From positions 7,936,001 to 8,000,000 of the forward strand of contig NZ_JAOBTQ010000001.1 in the NCBI RefSeq assembly GCF_033366695.1: DNA of 64,000 bases. The letters are read 5' to 3'. The notes beneath the pieces were generated by a model that did not search any database, was not told the origin of the DNA, and was given only the letters and a program-made list of their open reading frames with translations. The position numbers and the translations under genes were made by a program. This DNA comes from Streptomyces sp. SCL15-4 (GTDB lineage Bacteria > Actinomycetota > Actinomycetes > Streptomycetales > Streptomycetaceae). Below are positions 15,981 to 23,705 of this stretch, one piece after another; the stretch's first letter is position 1; every line of letters starts with the position of its first letter.

Positions 15981-17358
15981 ACTGTCGGTGAGCGCGGCGG
16001 CCGACGCCGTCCGAACTCGGCGGCTGTCTCCCGTCGAACTCGCGGACTCCGTCCTCGAGCGCGCCGAGCAGGTGGAACCGCGCCTCCGGGCGTACGTCGC
16101 CGTCGTCGCCGAGCACACCCGCCGGGCCGCGCGTGAAGCCGAGAACGACATCGCGGCCGGCCGTTACCGAGGTCCGCTGCACGGCATTCCCATGGGCCTC
16201 AAGGACCTGATCGACGTCGCCGGCGCGCCGACCTCGGCCAGTTCCCGGGTCAGGGCCGGCCACCGCGCGCAAGCGGACAGCACGGTCGCCGCCCGCCTGT
16301 CGGCGGCCGGCGCGGTCCTGGTCGGCAAGACCCACACCCACGAGTTCGCCTACGGCCTGACCACTCCGCAGACCGGCAACGCCTGGGACACGGGCCGGAT
16401 CGCCGGCGGCTCCAGCGGCGGATCCGCCGTCGCCGTCGCCGCGGGCACCGCCCTTTTCGGCCTCGGCACCGACACGGGCGGATCGATCCGGGTGCCCGCC
16501 GCGCTGAACGGAGTGGTCGGTCTCAAACCGACCTACGGCCTGGTTCCCCGCCACGGCGTCACCTCGCTGTCCTGGTCGCTGGACCACGTCGGCCCGATCA
16601 CCCGCACCGTCGAGGACGCCGCCCTGGTCCTGACCGCCCTCGCCGGACACGACCCCCGCGACCCCGCCTCCCTGACCACACCGGTCACCGACTACCGGCC
16701 GGCCGCGGACACGGACCTCACGGGGCTGCGCGTCGGCGTGCCCCGCACCTACTACTTCGAGCACGTCGACGTGGAGGTGGAGGCCGCCGTCCGGCACGCG
16801 ATCGACCAGCTCCAGGCCCTCGGCGCACGCCTCGTCCCGGTCGAGATCCCCATGGCCCGCTACATCCGGGCCACCCAGTGGGGCCTGATGGTGCCCGAGG
16901 CCACCGCCTACCACGAGAGAACCCTGCGCACCGTCCCCGAGCTCTACCAGGCCGACGTCCGCGTACTCCTCGAGGCCGGCGAACTGGTCTCCGCCGGGGA
17001 CTACTTGCGCGCCCAGCGCGCCCGCGCCCGCATGCGGCAGGAGTGGGCGCGCATGCTGCGGGAGGTCGACGTGATCGCCGCCCCCGCCGTGCCGATGACC
17101 GCCGTCAAGGCCGGCCAGGAGACGGTCACCTGGGCCGACGGCACCGTGGAAGGCGTTTCCGACGCCTACGTACGCCTGTCGGCCCCCGCCAACATCACCG
17201 GAGTGCCCGCCCTGTCCGTGCCGGTCGCCCAGGACGCGGCGGGCCTGCCGATCGGCATGCAGCTGCTCGGCAGGCCGCTCGGGGAGAGCGTGCTGCTGCG
17301 AGTCGGCCACGCCTACCAGCAGACCCGGCCGACGGCCACCCTCGCTCCGTCGGTCTGA
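15967..17358 (+). CDS. Amidase-signature enzyme (AtzE-like)
   Basis: A 463-residue amidase-signature hydrolase, close to AtzE in length. The Ser-cisSer-Lys triad is visible: Lys in GIPMGLKDLIDV, cis-Ser in IAGGSSGGSAVAVAAG and nucleophile Ser in TDTGGSIRVPAALNGVVGLKPTYG. It hydrolyses an amide or carbamoyl bond in the cytosol. Its start lies inside the end of the AtzG-like gene, so the two are co-translated. A strong hairpin follows at 17424-17450. The promoter carries operator copy 2, so the nearby TetR probably controls it. Confidence 0.9.
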   Translation: MRPYELSVSAAADAVRTRRLSPVELADSVLERAEQVEPRLRAYVAVVAEHTRRAAREAENDIAAGRYRGPLHGIPMGLKDLIDVAGAPTSASSRVRAGHRAQADSTVAARLSAAGAVLVGKTHTHEFAYGLTTPQTGNAWDTGRIAGGSSGGSAVAVAAGTALFGLGTDTGGSIRVPAALNGVVGLKPTYGLVPRHGVTSLSWSLDHVGPITRTVEDAALVLTALAGHDPRDPASLTTPVTDYRPAADTDLTGLRVGVPRTYYFEHVDVEVEAAVRHAIDQLQALGARLVPVEIPMARYIRATQWGLMVPEATAYHERTLRTVPELYQADVRVLLEAGELVSAGDYLRAQRARARMRQEWARMLREVDVIAAPAVPMTAVKAGQETVTWADGTVEGVSDAYVRLSAPANITGVPALSVPVAQDAAGLPIGMQLLGRPLGESVLLRVGHAYQQTRPTATLAPSV

Positions 17359-17360
17359 CC

Positions 17361-17430
17361 GCCTGCTCGAGCCCGCCTGCTCGGGCCCGCCTGCTCGGGC
17401 CCGCCTGCTCGGGCCCGCCTGCTCGGGCCC
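17361..17430. repeat. Five tandem 14-bp repeats
   Basis: Five head-to-tail copies of GCCTGCTCGGGCCC start three bases after the amidase stop; only the first copy differs (A for G at position 10). Each copy contains part of the GGGCCC palindrome. The array merges into the terminator hairpin, so it may have arisen by slippage and may help fold the 3' end. Confidence 0.9.
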
Positions 17431-17450
17431 GGCCGCTCCGGCCGGGCCCG
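17424..17450 (+). terminator. Hairpin terminator after amidase
   Basis: CGGGCCCGGCCG and its exact complement CGGCCGGGCCCG are separated by CTC: a perfect 12-bp stem with a 3-base loop. There is no U-run, as is common in Streptomyces. It separates the amidase operon from the tetR gene. Confidence 0.8.
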
Positions 17451-17473
17451 AGGAAAGCCACCGGGAGCGACCA

Positions 17474-17492
17474 GACGCAATGATTTCGCCTT
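17474..17492. promoter_or_regulatory. TetR operator copy 3 (tetR promoter)
   Basis: GACGCAA-TGATT-TCGCCTT lies 11 bases before the tetR start and matches the layout of copies 1 and 2 (six of seven bases in the left half). This suggests autoregulation. Confidence 0.6.
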
Positions 17493-17503
17493 AAGATGGC
17501 CGC

Positions 17504-18067
17504 ATGAGCAGGCAGATGGTCCGTCCCGGCGGGCGCAGCGCACGCGTCCAGGCGGCGGTGCACGCCGCCGTACGCGAACTCGCGTCGGAGGTGGGCCGGG
17601 ACGCCCTGACGGTTCCCCTGGTCGCCCAGCGCGCGGGCGTGACACCGTCGACGATCTACCGCCGCTGGGGGGACCTCCAGGAACTGCTGTCGGATGTCGC
17701 GGTGGAGCGTCTACGACCCGACGCCGAGCCCGAGGACCACGGTGCCCTGTCGTCCGACCTGACCGCGTGGGCCGAGCAGTTCCTCGACGACATGGCCTCC
17801 CCCGCCGGCCGCGCCTACATCCGCGACGCCCTGCTCGGCGACCCGGACGGCGGCAACGCCGGCCAGTGCTCCGCCTACGCCGCCGCGCAGATCGACGTCA
17901 TCCTCGCCCGCGCCGCCGGACGCGGTGAGCGCACACCCGGCGTCGAGACGGTCATGGACCACGTCGTCGCCCCTCTGATGTACCGCATCCTCTTCCGTCC
18001 GGACGGGCTCGACACCTCCTACGCGCGCCGCCTCGTCACCGGCGTCCTCGGCCCGGACCGCGACTGA
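17504..18067 (+). CDS. TetR-family regulator of the MBL/amidase locus
   Basis: A 187-residue TetR repressor. The N-terminal HTH is in ALTVPLVAQRAGVTPSTIYRRWGDLQELLSDVA. The ligand-binding half contains LTAWAEQFLDDMASPAGRAYIRDALLGD, as in TetR_C_11/C_16 types. The gene stands alone after the amidase terminator. Its own promoter and those of the MBL and AtzG-amidase genes share a 19-bp operator, so it most likely represses all three units until a ligand, perhaps the amide or ester substrate, is present. Confidence 0.88.
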   Translation: MSRQMVRPGGRSARVQAAVHAAVRELASEVGRDALTVPLVAQRAGVTPSTIYRRWGDLQELLSDVAVERLRPDAEPEDHGALSSDLTAWAEQFLDDMASPAGRAYIRDALLGDPDGGNAGQCSAYAAAQIDVILARAAGRGERTPGVETVMDHVVAPLMYRILFRPDGLDTSYARRLVTGVLGPDRD

Positions 18068-18242
18068 CCGAGCGGCCCCGGCCGGCAGGCGCCGCGCCGG
18101 GCGGCCGGTGTCCCGATGTCCTCGCCGCGGGGAACCGCGAGGTACCCGTCCGGTCCCCACGGCTGCCCTGATGCCCCTGGTGCGCGGATCACCCGCCCCG
18201 GTATCCAGGAAGGAGTCGAGATCGCCATCAGATGAGGAACAC

Positions 18243-20039
18243 GTGCACGAGCACTCCAGGACGAGGACGACCGGCACCGACACGAGCCGGGCGCCGGCCC
18301 GGCAGACCGCCGCCGGACCCCGCACGGTCGCGCGGAGCCTCGCGGCTCTGCAGGCGGTCGCCGGGAACGACGCCGTGGTGCGGATGCTGCGCCAGGCCGG
18401 ACACCTGTCCGCCGACGAACACCGGCACGGCGCCGGCTGCGGGCACGACCAGCCCGCGGTACAGCGCTCCGCCGTCCATGATGTGCTGCGCGCCCCCGGA
18501 CGCCCCCTGGACGAGGCCACCCGCCACGACATGGAGAACCGGCTCGGCGCCGACTTCTCCGATGTGCGGATCCACAACGACGCGGCGGCCCGCTCCTCCG
18601 CGGCCGAGGTGGGAGCGAGGGCGTACACCTCGGGCAGCCATGTCGTCATCGGGGACGGCGGCGCGGACCGGCACACACTGGCCCATGAACTGGTGCACGT
18701 GATCCAGCAGCGCCGGGGCCCCGTCGCGGGAAGCGACAACGGGGCCGGACTGCGGGTCTCCGACCCCGCCGACCGGTTCGAACGGGAGGCCGAGGCCACC
18801 GCGCACCGCGCCATGGCGGGGCACACGGCCGGGGCGCACGACGCCGGACCCGGTTCCGCGGCGCGCGCGGCGGACGGCGGACCGGCCGCCGTACAGCGGA
18901 TCGTCAAGATCACTCCGGGCATGTACATGCGAGGAGTGAACGCCACCGAACAGACGGCCGCACCGCAGCTCCTGCGGTACCTGGCGATCGCGGTGCAGGA
19001 CGAGGTGAGCCGCGCCCAGAACCTCGACCCCACGGGCACGTACGAGGCGGACCTCAAGGAGATCAGGCGCAGGCTCAAACCCGCCACCCTCGATGTGCCG
19101 GGGGCCCTCCAGCTGACCACCACGCTCGTCGGTGCGGTGAACAACCTTCTGGGGGACAAGCAGACCTACGTCGCCGACTACAACCCGCCGGACCACGAGG
19201 AGGGGCCGGGGGCCATGGTTCCGGTGCCGAACGCGGACACCCGGTACGCCACGGCGCCGAACACCGAGGAAACCGGCTACTTCCACTCGTCCCTGTCCAA
19301 GCAGACGGAGCCGTACTGGGGCAACGACGACACGATGCGGGAGAAGACCGGACGGTCGCTCGGGCCGGTCGTCGCCGCCGGAGCCCCGCAGGAGCAGCCC
19401 AGGCTCCAGAGCCACGCACGGGGCGGCGGGAACCTGCCGCTGACGCGGCTCACGCTGAAGCAGGCCGTCGACATGCTGCCGCGCCCGCTGCTCAACCTCA
19501 TCTTCGACGTCCGCTACCAGTTGGAGGCACCGGACGCGGGACCGCGGCCCGTGATCGACGAGCGGACCGAAGCGCAGAAGGCGGCCCGCGACAAGAGCCC
19601 CAACCAGCCCGGAACCCTGCGCAGTTGGCATCAGGACGACTACGGCAGGCTGCCCGACAACGGCTTCGACCCGGCCAACGTCCCTCCGCACGCCCAGGGA
19701 CTGCACGCCCACTACACCGCGCACTCGCAGTCCGGCGCGGGCTCATCGGTCCAGAACGCGGCCACGGCGCCGCGCGGCTTCGCCGAGTACACCGGCACGG
19801 GAAGCGACTGGGAGCACAACGTCAAGGTGGTGCTGGACTACATCGGCAAGCGCGTCTATCTGACCCTGACGCATTACCAGTACTGGGCACTGATCCCGCC
19901 CCAGAGCGAGGGCAAGCCGTACACGTTCTGGCAGGGACCGGGCCAGGACCTGGAAGCGGCCCGCGCGGAATTGGCCAATCAGCCGGGCGGCGCGGCCGGA
20001 ATCATGATGAGTCCCTGGCTGGAAATCATGCTGTCCTGA
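18243..20039 (+). CDS. eCIS-core domain (DUF4157) metallopeptidase-like protein
   Basis: About 598 residues. An N-terminal low-complexity stretch is followed by the DUF4157 core: GRPLDEATRHDMENRLGADF, then DVRIHNDAAARSSAAEVGA, then HTLAHELVHVIQQRRG, where HELVH is a zinc HExxH motif. DUF4157 proteins are linked to extracellular contractile injection systems and to polymorphic toxins, where the domain is thought to act as a releasing protease or chaperone. The ~350-residue C-terminal part (from VQRIVKITPGMYMRG) has no fold I recognise and could be the effector. No CIS sheath, tube or baseplate gene is in the window. GTG at 18243 has GAGGAA upstream; in-frame ATG 18171 is an alternative. Confidence 0.75.
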   Translation: MHEHSRTRTTGTDTSRAPARQTAAGPRTVARSLAALQAVAGNDAVVRMLRQAGHLSADEHRHGAGCGHDQPAVQRSAVHDVLRAPGRPLDEATRHDMENRLGADFSDVRIHNDAAARSSAAEVGARAYTSGSHVVIGDGGADRHTLAHELVHVIQQRRGPVAGSDNGAGLRVSDPADRFEREAEATAHRAMAGHTAGAHDAGPGSAARAADGGPAAVQRIVKITPGMYMRGVNATEQTAAPQLLRYLAIAVQDEVSRAQNLDPTGTYEADLKEIRRRLKPATLDVPGALQLTTTLVGAVNNLLGDKQTYVADYNPPDHEEGPGAMVPVPNADTRYATAPNTEETGYFHSSLSKQTEPYWGNDDTMREKTGRSLGPVVAAGAPQEQPRLQSHARGGGNLPLTRLTLKQAVDMLPRPLLNLIFDVRYQLEAPDAGPRPVIDERTEAQKAARDKSPNQPGTLRSWHQDDYGRLPDNGFDPANVPPHAQGLHAHYTAHSQSGAGSSVQNAATAPRGFAEYTGTGSDWEHNVKVVLDYIGKRVYLTLTHYQYWALIPPQSEGKPYTFWQGPGQDLEAARAELANQPGGAAGIMMSPWLEIMLS

Positions 20040-20072
20040 CCGCGCGCATTCGACCATTTATTTCGAGCCGGC

Positions 20073-20104
20073 CATGGGGGCGCCTTTTCCGAGGCGCCCC
20101 CATG
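20073..20104. terminator. Bidirectional hairpin terminator
   Basis: CATGGGGGCGCC and GGCGCCCCCATG form a perfect 12-bp stem with an 8-base loop that starts with TTTT. It lies between two convergent genes and can serve both. Confidence 0.85.
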
Positions 20105-20117
20105 TCACGCCGTGGTG

Positions 20118-20504
20118 TCAGTGAATGTTGATCGAGAGGATCTCGTGGATGTGGCCCGGGTTCCACGAGCTCCACTTCTGGAGGGTGACGGTTTCGAGCC
20201 GCGGATTGCTCAGCTCGCGCTGGTACTGCAGGGTCACGACGTTGTTCCCGGATTCGACCCAGTTCACGCCGTAGATGGCGACGGGCATCGAGCCGGCATT
20301 GGCGAAACAGAGCGTGTCGCGGCCCTCGTTGTTGTGGATTTCGAGGTAGCTGTTCTCGTTGCAGTCCGTACGGTTGATGGACGGCCCGATGGCGGAAGCC
20401 GTGGTGACGGAGGCCGTGGCAGCCGTGGCCGGCACGATCGTGGCGGCCAGTGCGGCCACGGAGACTGCGGCAATGCCGAGGGAACGGCGCACTGGAAGCT
20501 TCAT
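20118..20504 (-). CDS. Small secreted protein, Streptomyces killer-toxin-like (beta/gamma-crystallin fold) candidate
   Basis: A 128-residue exported protein. The signal peptide is MKLPVRRSLGIAAVSVAALA, with cleavage probably after ATA or ASA near residue 30. The mature part contains RTDCNENSYLEIHNNEGRD, TLCFANAG, VNWVESGNNVVTLQYQ and two Cys that may pair. The CFANAG block recalls the Streptomyces killer toxin-like protein SKLP and related beta/gamma-crystallin proteins, but this is from memory and needs a profile search. ATG at 20504 has GAGAGGAAAA upstream. It converges on the eCIS-core gene. Confidence 0.6.
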   Translation of the reverse strand: MKLPVRRSLGIAAVSVAALAATIVPATAATASVTTASAIGPSINRTDCNENSYLEIHNNEGRDTLCFANAGSMPVAIYGVNWVESGNNVVTLQYQRELSNPRLETVTLQKWSSWNPGHIHEILSINIH

Positions 20505-20945
20505 TGTTTTCCTCTCGGAGGCGGGGCCGGAGGCTCTACCGTCGCACACGCTTCCATCTCGTCGAAAGCCTGCCTATCGGCCAGACCGACACGCTCGTGC
20601 ACGCTCACACGCGCAGCGTGAGCGATCCCACGTTTGGCTCGCACAAAACCGGTATAGCCAGCTCGGGAAGGCAAGAGGACAACCGTATTCGGAGGGAAAG
20701 AGGGGGGCGGTATGAAGGAACGCTTCACGGTGAGCCGTGGACGTCACGTTGGTGATCAGGGACGACACAGGGACGGATCGGTGACAGGTGCCAGCCGAAA
20801 ATCGTGGAACCAAAAAACTCCTTTTCCTATCGCATGCCGGAGTCCGGTCGGCCGTCGGCACCCGCACCGCATAGGGCCCGCATAGGTCTGCTATGGGACG
20901 AGCCGGTGGGCTGGGTGAACGCTTGTCAACAGGAGGGTGAAACCG
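20505..20945. other. Divergent promoter region
   Basis: About 440 bases between two divergent secreted-protein genes, with lower GC than its surroundings. At 20868-20896 the sequence holds GCATAGG twice directly and CTATG in reverse, an arrangement that could bind a regulator of the plus-strand gene. AGGAGG at 20931-20936 is the ribosome binding site of that gene. No short gene is supported. Confidence 0.4.
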
Positions 20946-21950
20946 TTGTCGGATCGACGGAGAAGACGTGCGCTCGCGACAGGGCTGGGCGCGGTGTCGG
21001 TGATGGTACTGGGGCTGGTGACGCTGCCCGCGGGACAGGCAGGCGCGGCGGCAGCGGCCTGCACCTGGCAGAAGGCCGTGTGGGATCTGCCCACCGGAAC
21101 CGACGTGGGCAGGCTCGACGGCTATGACGGCGACCGCTGGGCCGTCGGCACCACGGGCACCCGGCCGTTGTGGGGCGAAGGCATCACCGACCCGCGGGGG
21201 ACGCTGTGGGACAACGGGAAGGTCGCGCTGCGGGTCGCCGATGAGATCCCGCACTTCAGAGACGTGAACGCGGCCGGATCGATCGTCGGCGACACCATCG
21301 TCGGCGACAAGTTCGTCGCGGTCACCATCGACCACGACGGCACGACCCATCAGCTGCCGGGCAGCGCCACGTGGGACGGCTACTCCGCCGAACTCGTCAG
21401 TGACAACGGCGACATCGTCGGCAGGGCCACCAGCAACCTGAAGTCCCAGGTGGTGGTGTGGCCGGCCGGCGCTCCGGGCACCTACCGCGTCCTGCCCACC
21501 CCGGATGTCGGCTATCTGCATCTCCAGGACGTCGACAGCCAGGGCAGGATCATCGCCCAGGGCGATTCCGGCTTCGGCGGCGCGGTCTGGGACACCGACG
21601 GCCAGTGGCGCAAGCTCGCGTCGAACGGCACCCCGTGGGCCGTGCGGGACGGCCGCGTCGTCGGCGGTCTGAACGACACCAACGCCGCGGCCGAGTGGAG
21701 CGCGCGCGGCGGTCTCGTCCGCACCATCGGCGGCGGCGCCCTCGACGCCACGGCCATCGGAGGAAGCGGTACGGTCGGCGGCCACAGGTTCGTGAACTCA
21801 CAGCTACGGCCGGTGCTGTGGCGCAACGGCGCGGTCAGCGACCCGCTGTCCAGCGTCGCGGCCGGTTTCGCCCTGCGCTGGCTCAGCGACGACGAACGCA
21901 CCCTGGTCGGTGTCGAATCACGCCGGCCGGTCGAGTACGACTGCGGCTGA
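20946..21950 (+). CDS. Secreted protein with beta-propeller-like repeats, function unknown
   Basis: About 334 residues. The N-terminus RRRRRALATGLGAVSVMVLG with a later AGAAAAA is a signal peptide. The mature part repeats short blocks: DGYDGDRWAVG, DVNAAGSIVGD, LVSDNGDIVGRA, DVDSQGRIIAQ, AVRDGRVVGGL and ATAIGGSGTVGG. These look like blades of a HAF-repeat/beta-propeller protein. TTG at 20946 is preferred since AGGAGG (20931-20936) is nine bases upstream; the GTG at 20937 would touch the ribosome binding site. It is followed by a strong hairpin. Confidence 0.7.
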   Translation: MSDRRRRRALATGLGAVSVMVLGLVTLPAGQAGAAAAACTWQKAVWDLPTGTDVGRLDGYDGDRWAVGTTGTRPLWGEGITDPRGTLWDNGKVALRVADEIPHFRDVNAAGSIVGDTIVGDKFVAVTIDHDGTTHQLPGSATWDGYSAELVSDNGDIVGRATSNLKSQVVVWPAGAPGTYRVLPTPDVGYLHLQDVDSQGRIIAQGDSGFGGAVWDTDGQWRKLASNGTPWAVRDGRVVGGLNDTNAAAEWSARGGLVRTIGGGALDATAIGGSGTVGGHRFVNSQLRPVLWRNGAVSDPLSSVAAGFALRWLSDDERTLVGVESRRPVEYDCG

Positions 21951-21975
21951 TCCGGTGTGACACGGCCTTGAGCAT

Positions 21976-22008
21976 CGTGTGCCGTACGACCGGACCGTAC
22001 GGCACACG
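21976..22008. terminator. Bidirectional hairpin terminator
   Basis: CGTGTGCCGTACG and CGTACGGCACACG form a perfect 13-bp stem with a 7-base loop, between the secreted protein gene and the convergent methyltransferase gene. Confidence 0.8.
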
Positions 22009-22023
22009 GTGCCCTGAGGCACG

Positions 22024-23082
22024 TCAGCGTCCGCTTCCGTGGTGCGGCGGAACCCGACCGGTCCCCGACCCACCACCGTGGGACGGGGCCGGCGGCCGCG
22101 GACCCAGGGGAGCGGAACGTTCCACCTCCGAAGTCCCGGGCACGTCACCGGAGTCGACTCGACCGTGGTGGCGGACGGCGAAGATCCAGCGGTTCGTCGC
22201 GAGGGCGTCGTCGTTCGGTTCCGGGCGGGGGCCGCGACCGTGCAGGGCGGTGAAGTCGTACGGCGTGCGGACGGTCACCGTCCAGCCCCGCGTGGCCAGT
22301 TCGCCCGCTGTGTCGGGACGGGGCGCGCTGTCGAACAGGCCGAGGAGGTCGATGCCGGTCCGCTGTCTGGCCGCCGTGTAGACCGGGCTGGTCCGCATCC
22401 GTGACGACTCGATGCCGTCCTTGATCTCGTAGGCCAGGGAGCTGCCCGCCGCGCTCAGCCGGTCGATCGTGGCGACGAGGCGGCGCTCGGCCGCCGCCGG
22501 GAGGTACAGCAACAGCCCCTCGGCGAGCCACGCGGTGGGCGCGCAGGCGTCGAAGCCCGCGTGCGGCAGCGCCTCGGACCAGTCGAGCCGGACGTCGGCC
22601 GGCAGGGTCCGGCGCTCGGCCGTGGGGACGGCGCCGGCCTGGTCGAGCACCGCCTGCTTGAACGCCAGCATCTCGGGGGTGTCCACCTCGTGCACCACGC
22701 AGCCCGGCGGCCACCGGAGGCGGAACGCCCGGCAGTCCAGGCCCGCGCCCAGCAGTACGACCTGCCGGACGCCCCGGCGCGCCGCATGGAGCAGATGGTC
22801 GTCCAGGACGCGGGTGCGCAGGCCGAAGTACCGGCCGAGCCGGCCCCACAGCGGGTCCGCCTCCCCGGCGGGCACCTGCCCGGGACGGACCGGCCAGTCG
22901 GCCGACACCGGCGCCGCGCGCACGAAGTGCTCCGCGAACGGGTCCCGGGCCAGTGCGTCCGGGCGATGGGTCTCGATGGCGCGGGCCGCGGCCACCAGGA
23001 GGGCGGTGCGGCCCACACCTTCGGCGACACCGGGGCTCAGTCCGGCCGTGCCGCCCGGGTTCGGTCCGGTGACGGGGCGCAC
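22024..23082 (-). CDS. SAM-dependent methyltransferase, TcmP/leucine carboxyl methyltransferase type
   Basis: About 352 residues of the LCM/PPM family used in Streptomyces for O-methylation. Family blocks: GRTALLVAAARAIETHRPDALARDPFA at the N-terminus, FGLRTRVLDDHLLHAARRGV, VVLLGAGLDCRAFRLRWP (SAM site), VHEVDTPEMLAFKQAVL, and WLAEGLLLYLPAAAERRLV. The C-terminal 30 residues are Pro/Gly-rich and may be disordered. GTG at 23082 has GAGGAGGAG upstream. It overlaps the end of the isochorismatase-like gene by 46 bases and is the last gene of a four-gene operon, so it probably methylates the product of that pathway. Confidence 0.88.
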   Translation of the reverse strand: MRPVTGPNPGGTAGLSPGVAEGVGRTALLVAAARAIETHRPDALARDPFAEHFVRAAPVSADWPVRPGQVPAGEADPLWGRLGRYFGLRTRVLDDHLLHAARRGVRQVVLLGAGLDCRAFRLRWPPGCVVHEVDTPEMLAFKQAVLDQAGAVPTAERRTLPADVRLDWSEALPHAGFDACAPTAWLAEGLLLYLPAAAERRLVATIDRLSAAGSSLAYEIKDGIESSRMRTSPVYTAARQRTGIDLLGLFDSAPRPDTAGELATRGWTVTVRTPYDFTALHGRGPRPEPNDDALATNRWIFAVRHHGRVDSGDVPGTSEVERSAPLGPRPPAPSHGGGSGTGRVPPHHGSGR

Positions 23083-23705
23083 GTCTCCTCCTCGGGTCGG
23101 TCCACGGGCGCGGTCCAGGCCCGCGGGTCGTCCGTGGTGGTGGTCCGGGCGCCGTAGACGACGCGCATGAACCGGAGCAGTGAGTCGTACGGCAGGTGCA
23201 GCGCGGTCGTGCAGTCGGTCAGGACGGTCACGTGGAAGCCCTTCTGGAAGGCGGTGCGGGCGGTGGAGTCCACGCACACGTCCGCGTACAGCCCGGCGAG
23301 GACCAGGTGGCTCACGCCCCGCGCGCCGAGGTACGTCCCGAAGCCGTCGGACAGGAAGGCGTCGAAGCAGGCCCGCTTGGTGAAGACCCGCTCGTCCGGG
23401 GCCGGGACGACGGCGTGGAAGCGGGCGCCCCACGAACCCTCCAGGCACTTGGGCCGCTTGCCGAGCGCACGGTCCCGCGACCGCCAGCTCGGGCCCTGGT
23501 GTTCGGGGTCGCCGGCGAAGCGCACGAAGACCACCTCCACGCCGCGTTCGCGGGCCAGGGCCACCGCCCGGACACAGCCGGCGACGGCCCGTTCCAGCGC
23601 GGCGGGGTCCTTGCCGAAGCGGGCCGGGGCCGCCGGGCCGGCGCAGAAGTCGTTCTGGAGGTCCACGACGACGAGGGCCGTCCTCCCCGGATCTCCACCG
23701 GTCAT
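23037..23705 (-). CDS. Isochorismatase-like cysteine hydrolase
   Basis: A 222-residue cysteine hydrolase. The triad is visible: Asp in ALVVVDLQNDFCAG, Lys in ERVFTKRACFDAF and Cys in LAGLYADVCVDSTARTA. Members cleave isochorismate, nicotinamide, N-carbamoyl or peroxyureidoacrylate-like substrates. The insert HQGPSWRSRDRALGKRPKC is longer than in nicotinamidases. ATG at 23705 overlaps the stop of the dehydrogenase gene (ATGA). The C-terminal tail runs under the methyltransferase start. The operon context suggests a biosynthetic hydrolase rather than housekeeping use. Confidence 0.87.
   Translation of the reverse strand: MTGGDPGRTALVVVDLQNDFCAGPAAPARFGKDPAALERAVAGCVRAVALARERGVEVVFVRFAGDPEHQGPSWRSRDRALGKRPKCLEGSWGARFHAVVPAPDERVFTKRACFDAFLSDGFGTYLGARGVSHLVLAGLYADVCVDSTARTAFQKGFHVTVLTDCTTALHLPYDSLLRFMRVVYGARTTTTDDPRAWTAPVDRPEEETCAPSPDRTRAARPD

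Noticed and set aside
17361..17430. CRISPR-like array
   Set aside because: The 14-bp units are directly head to tail without spacers; this is a simple tandem repeat.
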